64,000 nucleotides of DNA. Source: Begonia masoniana (Eukaryota; Streptophyta; Magnoliopsida; Cucurbitales; Begoniaceae). The stretch is taken from assembly GCA_022432975.1 (NCBI GenBank), contig CM039509.1:13307860-13371859 (forward strand), in the 5' to 3' direction. Positions within the stretch are counted from its first letter, which is position 1. Every line of letters begins with the position of its first letter. Made by a program: the position numbers and the translations under genes. The notes under the pieces are model-generated. The model saw nothing but the letters and a program-made list of their open reading frames with translations, was not told the origin of the DNA and did no database searches. Positions 58,339 through 64,000 of this stretch are shown here, piece by piece.

Positions 58339-59269
58339 AATAACATCAACTTCCAATGTCATTTGGGTTGACTAACGTTCAAGGATTCTTAACATCATCC
58401 AGCTTGTAATCCAAACTCCCCCTTATTTAACTTAAATTCCTAGATCCCCAAAGTTATGATTCTCTTTGCGAATTAGTAATCGCCCTTTTGCTGAACAGTC
58501 TTCTTAGGCGATACTTATCTCTTGAGAACAGCAAAATTCGACATCTTGGGTATTACCTTGCACATGACCTCTATTCCGTAATATTTTGGAATTTATTTAC
58601 TCTCCAACCATAAGTAAATCCCCTTATTCTTTGTCTCAATATCGGTCGATACGACCACTCCTACCCGATCACTTAAATCCTATGTCCACGACTTGTATTG
58701 ATCTACCACGTCTTTCTAAACTACAATCGTAATAGTCGTTCTCATATCCTCTCAACAATAAAGCTAGTTAAGTTCTTGGACATGGTTTTTGTCTAAATGC
58801 ATCCATCTTTTCATGGATCTAAGGCATACAAGTTCTTGCTATATCTTCTTATCTGCTTAATTCCACTTAGTATATCTTGACAGCCTAAAGTATTTTCAAA
58901 TACACTTTTACATCTTAGTTTAAATTACTCTTTACTTATTTACACCTTAAAACTCTAAGGGTTTGAGTTTCGTCAACTAGGGTTCATTTCCTATAAATTT
59001 AAATCCTACATCCCGTAAAATGTGTGACTCTAACAGTAACAAAATCTAAGTGTATAACTTTTCACGGGTAAGTCAAGCTAACCTTATTACTACATAACTC
59101 TCATTCTATAAGGCCTATATGGTCTAACATCTACTTACCGTCTTATCATCGAGGTTCACTCAAAACTCTTCTTGCCCATCTCCTACTATTCTCTTACCTT
59201 TCTATCCATAAACCTTCTCCTGTTTGTTACCTTACTATTGCTTCGAATTCTTACCCTATACCCCTTTTT

Positions 59270-59314
<45 letters not shown>

Positions 59315-59330
59315 TTATCCTATTAAATAT
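58339..59330. other. Decayed W' interior
   Basis: AT-rich, no convincing frame. TA microsatellite at 59275-59306. Confidence 0.6.
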
Positions 59331-59822
59331 TCAAATTAAAACTCTACCTGTAACTGCCGAAGGTTGGGTAGTTTCTTCTTCTCCAGTCGAGGTAGGCAAC
59401 CTTTGGGTATCGTTTCTCTGATTCATGCCCCGTTGGCCTGTACCTGGTTGATCTCGGCCCAATCTTGGGCAATCTTTGACGAAATGACCATTCTCTCCAC
59501 ATCGAAAGCATTTATCTGTGCCTGTCCTACAATCGCCACGGTGCTTCTTCTGGCACACAAGACACAGAGGTCTTTGATGATTTCTTCGCACACGTTTCCG
59601 TCGGCTCTGTCTGATCTCTTCCTTGCCCGTCCTTTTCGTACCCTGGTTATTGGGAGGGGCCACCCCTAGGGTTCTTGGGCCACCTCGATTCGTCAATCCC
59701 TCGAGCTGACGAAATTGCCTACGTATGAGCTGAGCTTGTTGGTCTATGTGCTGGGACTGGCAGTCTACTAACTCCGTAAACCGATCCAGGATGTCGTCCC
59801 TAGGATCCCTTCCTCGAACCAT
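59331..59822 (-). pseudogene. W' gag fragment with zinc knuckle
   Basis: An open frame of about 163 residues starting MVRGRDPRD. It keeps the gag N-terminus (LTELVD-like FTELVDCQSQ), a basic linker and a zinc knuckle CFRCGENGHFVKDCP, but the central gag core (WWDS region) is missing, so it is internally deleted. It starts 14 nt after a candidate 63-nt leader intron. Even if translated it could not form a normal particle protein. Confidence 0.75.
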
Positions 59823-59835
59823 ATTTATAAAGCTC

Positions 59836-59898
59836 CTATGAAATTTAAAACAAATAATCCTAAGAAACAAAATCAAACAAAGCTATAAACAGACTTAC
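59836..59898 (-). promoter_or_regulatory. Candidate 63-nt leader intron of W'
   Basis: Minus strand CAACT|GTAAGT ... TTCATAG|GAGCT. The donor is conserved in W1 (about 3519) and element T. Confidence 0.4.
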
Positions 59899-59968
59899 AG
59901 TTGATGAAGGACGTCCGTGTAGTGGCTGTGTAGTCGAGCAGTCTACAGAATCGATTTTAAAACCCGGG

Positions 59969-59981
59969 GGCTCTGATACCA
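59969..59981 (-). other. W' primer-binding site
   Basis: Minus strand TGGTATCAGAGCC, 4 bp from the LTR. Confidence 0.88.
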
Positions 59982-60234
59982 TAACTGTAACACCCCTAAT
60001 ACTGTACCCGTATTTCCCGTATAATTTTTCATTTTATACTTTTTACTTTTCTATGCTTTAAATAAAACTTAATGCGGAATCTAAACCGAAGTTGAAATCA
60101 GAATTTAAGTCGGAATTAAAACTGAACTTTAAAAGCATTTAAAACAAAACCTTTAATAAATAATTAAAACTAAAACATTTAATAAAACTTAAATAAAACA
60201 ATTAAAAGAAGGGAGGGCAGAATCGGAATTCTGC

Positions 60235-60415
60235 CCTCGTGAATGGAGCAGCGCTCGGTCGCTGCAGCATGCAGCGACTGAGCGCTGCATGCAGTGATCA
60301 ACTGATCACTGCATGCAGCGATCGATCTCTGCACCAAGCAGAGATCGATCGCTGCACACAAAGTGCAGCGATCCCTTACAGAATTCGATCGCTGCACACT
60401 GAGTGCAGCGATCCA
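60235..60415. repeat. Palindrome block in W' 5' LTR
   Basis: As in the 3' LTR but one 56-bp segment shorter. Confidence 0.85.
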
Positions 60416-61610
60416 TGCCTTCTTTCTTTTTTTTTTCTATTCATTCATTCTGCCTTTCCTTTTTCTTCACTATTGCTCTCTGGAATTCCAGAGAGCATAC
60501 ACTTAAAACACAAATCACAGGATTCGATTTCAGAGACTAACAACATATTCTTTTTACCAATTTTTCATCAATAACCTAATATACTTATACTTATAACTTA
60601 TGCTCAATGCTCAATCGACTGGCAGCGGACTTTGCGAAATCCAACTGCGTGGATAGCTCTAAAAACCGAGCTATCCGTATCAACCTAAAAATAGTTCATA
60701 ACACTTAATTTAAACCAAACAGTTCCAGAATTTCTATAACGTTTAAATAACTGTTTAAACCAAAACATTTTATAACATTCATCAAAGCAGTTTAAACCCA
60801 AAACATTTTTACATACAATTACCAAAACGTTATCTAACCCCTATCCAGATCCAAACAACCTAAATATGTTCTATACAGTTTATCATCAATCTAAAATATC
60901 ACAAAGAACCCCCAAAACCTTTACATACACCCCCCACGGGTCAAAACGCGCCTCGACTACCCAGCACACTCCCACGAGCATCATCCATCAGCTGCTCCTA
61001 CATCAGGAGGAGGAATATCATCCTCACCTGGGTCAACGTAACCTAGAACGTCACCTACACCATACAGACACATATGAGATATGGAAATCTCAGTAAGCTA
61101 CGTAAATGCAGATGCGTGCGTGCGTATGCCATTCAGAAAACATGCAGATTTCAGATTCATATACAGATACAGATTCATTACATCGCAGACAGATTGTTAC
61201 CGAGATATCAGCCCTATAAATGGAAAGGATACATCCCGCGGTCGGACTACCACTTTCGATTTAGAGGGCGGGGGTACATGCTCACAAACCCTACAGCCAT
61301 GCCTGAGCCCCATCTCGCGTAACCAGATACAGATTACGTAGATTAATTACAGATGTTCATTTCTTTTCTTAAAACGCGTGCAGAAATTCGTTTTCATGAC
61401 ATTTGAAATACGTGATGCATGAACAGATATAGACAGAAAGTAAACAATCAACATATATACCATCAAGACCAAAATAGAGTAACCTATAAACAATTTAAAC
61501 CTAACTACCCAACCGAAAGCGATTTAAAGCAAACAATTCCTTAGGGATCCTCGATACGACATCGAAGTATGGTGTAGACCGATTGGTCAGAGTAAGTAAC
61601 GGAGACTTAC

Positions 61611-61655
61611 CTTGGGCGCGCAGAATCTCAATCTTCGTCCACGGGAGTCGTGTGT
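61611..61655 (-). promoter_or_regulatory. Candidate spliced mini-exon in W' LTR (45 nt)
   Basis: Minus strand TTTTCCTCAG|ACACACG ... GCGCCCAAG|GTAAGT. Confidence 0.5.
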
Positions 61656-62616
61656 CTGAGGAAAACACGATATCCACAGTTAAAACCAATTTGAATTATA
61701 AACGTTCAAATTATAAAATCCTTAACTAATGAATTTCCTAAATTCCAACTTAGCTAATCAAAGCATTTAGAACGTCAATTAAGGCTCGATAATCCGAAAT
61801 CTCAATTAACGAGTTTTTCTCAAAAACCTGGAAATTTACCAATTTTTAACTTTTTCACAAATTGATTTTTCTTCGTCCAATAACGTCAAATACGTTCAAT
61901 ACATACTTAATCACGGCTAACCTATTAATTACGAGCCCTAATTCGACATTTTTATCGAAACCCTAATCGAAACCCTAACGTTAAATCGACCTAAAACTTG
62001 GAATTTAACGCTCAAAGACCGAAGCTACTTACCGAGGGTAGCGAGAGGAGGAGAAACCGTGAAGGACGGAGGAAGAACGAAGGTCGGACGGAGGTCGGAT
62101 GTCGTGAGAACGCCGGCGGCCAGAGAGAAGTTTCTTCTCTGTTCGTGAGCGCCAGAGAGAAAAGAGAGAAGTGAGGAGAAAAAAGAGAGATTTGTGTTAT
62201 TTATTAATTTTGGTTTGCAAATTACCATTTTGCCCTTCTTACTTAATTCTATTTGTTTCGTTCTTCGTTTCGTTAATCGTCCAACTATTCGGGATCACCA
62301 AATTTCCTAATTTCGCCAATAAGTCCAATTAGTTACCAGAGATTTATTAAAACTATCCGTTCGCAATTTGGACCTCATTTACTATTTTTACTAAAACGTC
62401 AATTATATTACGATAGAGGTAATTACTCGGAATATAGCGTTACTCTTCCGAAAATTCTCATAAATTCCTTAAAATTCTTATTATTCGTTATAATCGTAAT
62501 GACGCTTTCTTTTCGTGAAACGGACCTGATTTGACATATTTACCAAAAATGTCATTATATAATAGAATAACAATAAAATATATTATATCCGAAATCCGTA
62601 CAAGCCGGATATTACA

Positions 62617-64000
62617 CATATAATGCTTCGTATGGTGCCATGCCTATTGTTGCTTGGAAGCTGTTATTGTAAGAGAACTCGACCAATGGTAAGTATCCAC
62701 TCCAAGATCCTTGAAAATCCAATACACATGCTCAGAGAATATCCTCCAAGGTTTGGATAGTTCTCTCGGATTGTCCATCAGTTTGAGGATTAAAGGCTGT
62801 GCTAAAACTAAGCTGTGTTCCCATAGCCTTGTTCAAACTTTTCCAGAACTTGGATGTAAATCTGGAGTCTCGGTCTGAAACTATGGTGCTTGGAACTCCA
62901 TGCAGTCTAACCACTTCGTGCACATACAACTCTGCCAGTTGATCCATCGAGTATGTTACCTTTATTGGCAGAAAGTGAGCAGATTTGGTTAAACGATCGA
63001 CTATTACCCAGATTGCATCATGTCCCTTTGCTGTTCTAGGTAATCCCATAACAAAATCCATAGCTATTTGTTCCCATTTCCATTCGGGAACTGGTAAGGG
63101 TTGCAATGTTCCAGCAGGCCTCTGATGTTCAGCTTTGACTTGCTGGCAGATCAGACATGTCTCCACATACTCCGCCACACTTCTCTTCATACCTGGCCAC
63201 CAATAATGTTGTTTGAGATCTCTGTACATCTTTGTACTTCCAGGATGAACAGAGAGCCTGGAGGAATGTGCCTCAGATAAGATTTCCTTTCTAAGTTCAG
63301 TATCAGCCGGAACAAACCATCTATTTCGAAACTTGAGAATTCCATCGGCTGAGCAGTTGAAATCCAACTTGCCAGTAGAATCCATGCTCAACTTATATTC
63401 GTTGAATTCAGGGTCATTCATTTGAACTTCCTTTATTCTCTCCAAAATGGTAGGCCTTAAAGATATGGTCGAAAGCATGGCTGACACACTAGACACGGCT
63501 TCCATGTTAAATCTGTGGAATTCAGTCTCTAAAGCTATTGGTATATCTAAAATCAATGCAGAGACTGAAGGAGTCACTCTACTCAAAGCATCAGCCACTA
63601 CATTCGCCTTGCCGGGGTGGTACTTAATCTCGAAATCATAATCTTTGACAAATTCTAACCATCTACGCTGCCTCATATTCAGTTCCTTTTGCGTGAAAAT
63701 GTATTTCAGGCTCTTATGATCTGAAAATATCTCACAAGATTGTCCATACAGGTAATGCCTCCAAATCTTAAGTGCGAATACCACTGCAGCTAATTCTAAG
63801 TCATGTGTAGGGTAATTTTTCTCATGGACCTTCAACTGTCTAGAGGCATAAGCTATCACTTTACCATCCTGCATTAACACACAACCTAGACCGATCTTGG
63901 AAGCATCACAATAAATGCTAAACTTACCATTCTCGACAGGGAGGGTCAGAATTGGAGCATTGGTCAGCTTCTGCTTCAAAGTTTGGAAACTATGCTCGCA
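62617..64000 (-). pseudogene. Element U RNase H and integrase core
   Basis: Minus-strand frame from beyond the window to a TGA at 62729-62731. RNase [56 protein letters not shown]. Integrase zinc-binding region: [30 protein letters not shown]. Catalytic core: [37 protein letters not shown], and HPQTDG-equivalent [17 protein letters not shown]. The D, D and E expected of a retroviral-type integrase are visible. The TGA replaces the arginine codon (CGA) of the usual LRACVLDF motif, a CpG transition. After it the frame continues to the W' insertion at 62617. Confidence 0.92.

Larger units (their letters stand above)
59986..62616 (-). repeat. W' 5' LTR (2631 bp)
   Basis: Near-identical to 53642-56326. 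Contains palindrome block 60235-60415, acceptor-like GTGTAG|GTGACG (about 61050-61062, minus) and mini-exon 61611-61655. Confidence 0.95.
53637..62621 (-). mobile_element. W': young non-autonomous LTR retrotransposon with RDR cargo, TSD CATAT
   Basis: Element 53642-62616 (8975 bp), CATAT at 53637-53641 and 62617-62621. Minus strand: 5' LTR 59986-62616, primer site 59969-59981, gag fragment 59822-59331, decayed interior, RDR fragment 58338-57599, polypurine tract 56327-56340, 3' LTR 53642-56326. Removing it and one CATAT restores the integrase frame of element U exactly. The LTRs differ by roughly seven substitutions that I saw plus one 56-bp indel, so the insertion is recent. No pol. Confidence 0.95.
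50986..64000 (-). mobile_element. Element U: minus-strand Tekay-like chromovirus, split by W'
   Basis: 3' LTR 50986-53002, polypurine tract, integrase C-terminus and chromodomain to 53641, then the W' insertion (53642-62616), then integrase and RNase H to 64000. Gag, reverse transcriptase and the 5' LTR lie right of the window. Confidence 0.92.

Overview
This is plant nuclear DNA, most likely a pericentromeric or otherwise heterochromatic tract of a flowering plant genome (probably a eudicot). I find no intact host gene. Nearly every base belongs to nested LTR retrotransposons of the Ty3/gypsy type: large-LTR chromoviruses with a Tekay/Del-like gag, pol and C-terminal chromodomain, a smaller CRM/Reina-like chromovirus, and Athila-type elements. 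LTR ends of the form TGTAACACCC...GGGTGTTACA, methionine-tRNA primer sites, polypurine tracts and 5-bp target duplications let the nesting be read almost to the base. Clade names rest on remembered family motifs, not on a tree.

Layout, left to right. (1) 1-6187: minus-strand non-autonomous element W1, cut by the window edge, whose interior holds a broken fragment of a plant RNA-dependent RNA polymerase gene (RDR3/4/5 type) instead of pol. It sits in the reverse transcriptase of (2) a minus-strand CRM/Reina-like element, 6188-9732. (3) 9733-11821: older debris, including a plus-strand Athila-like gag-pol relic. (4) 11822 to about 44793: a minus-strand Athila-type element (3' LTR 11822-13217, accessory ORF 36225-37555, integrase to protease 38590-44793). 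It has been opened by a complete Tekay-like element, RE-2 (14691-36219, target duplication GTACC), and by solo LTR Z (39070-42022, CTAAT). RE-2 itself holds solo LTR Y (15297-18053) in its 3' LTR, solo LTR W'' (22460-29959) in pol with solo LTR X' (24360-29283) inside that, and CRM-like solo LTR V (32578-33798) in its 5' LTR. (5) 44793-45782: part of an unrelated LTR, possibly Ty1/copia. (6) 45783-49934: plus-strand Tekay-like element T with 5' LTR, primer site and a long gag-protease ORF, ending at a 100-N assembly gap (49935-50034). (7) 50035-50985: a CRM/Reina-like LTR end. (8) 50986-64000: minus-strand Tekay-like element U, split by a young insertion, W' (53642-62616, CATAT), a second element carrying the same RDR fragment.

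How the parts work together. Autonomous elements encode gag, protease, reverse transcriptase/RNase H, integrase and chromodomain. W1 and W' have lost pol and would depend on such relatives. The long LTRs have small upstream promoters (TATA about 150 bp into the LTR where visible) and a long transcribed leader. In almost every large-LTR family this leader shows the same plan: a donor-like site, a 45-56 nt mini-exon bounded by good splice signals, a GTAG|GTGA acceptor-like motif and, in most, a block of short palindromes near the LTR 3' end. Tandem arrays (12, 47, 54, 61 and 69 bp and AG) have grown inside these leaders. The RDR capture and this shared leader architecture are the most interesting signals.
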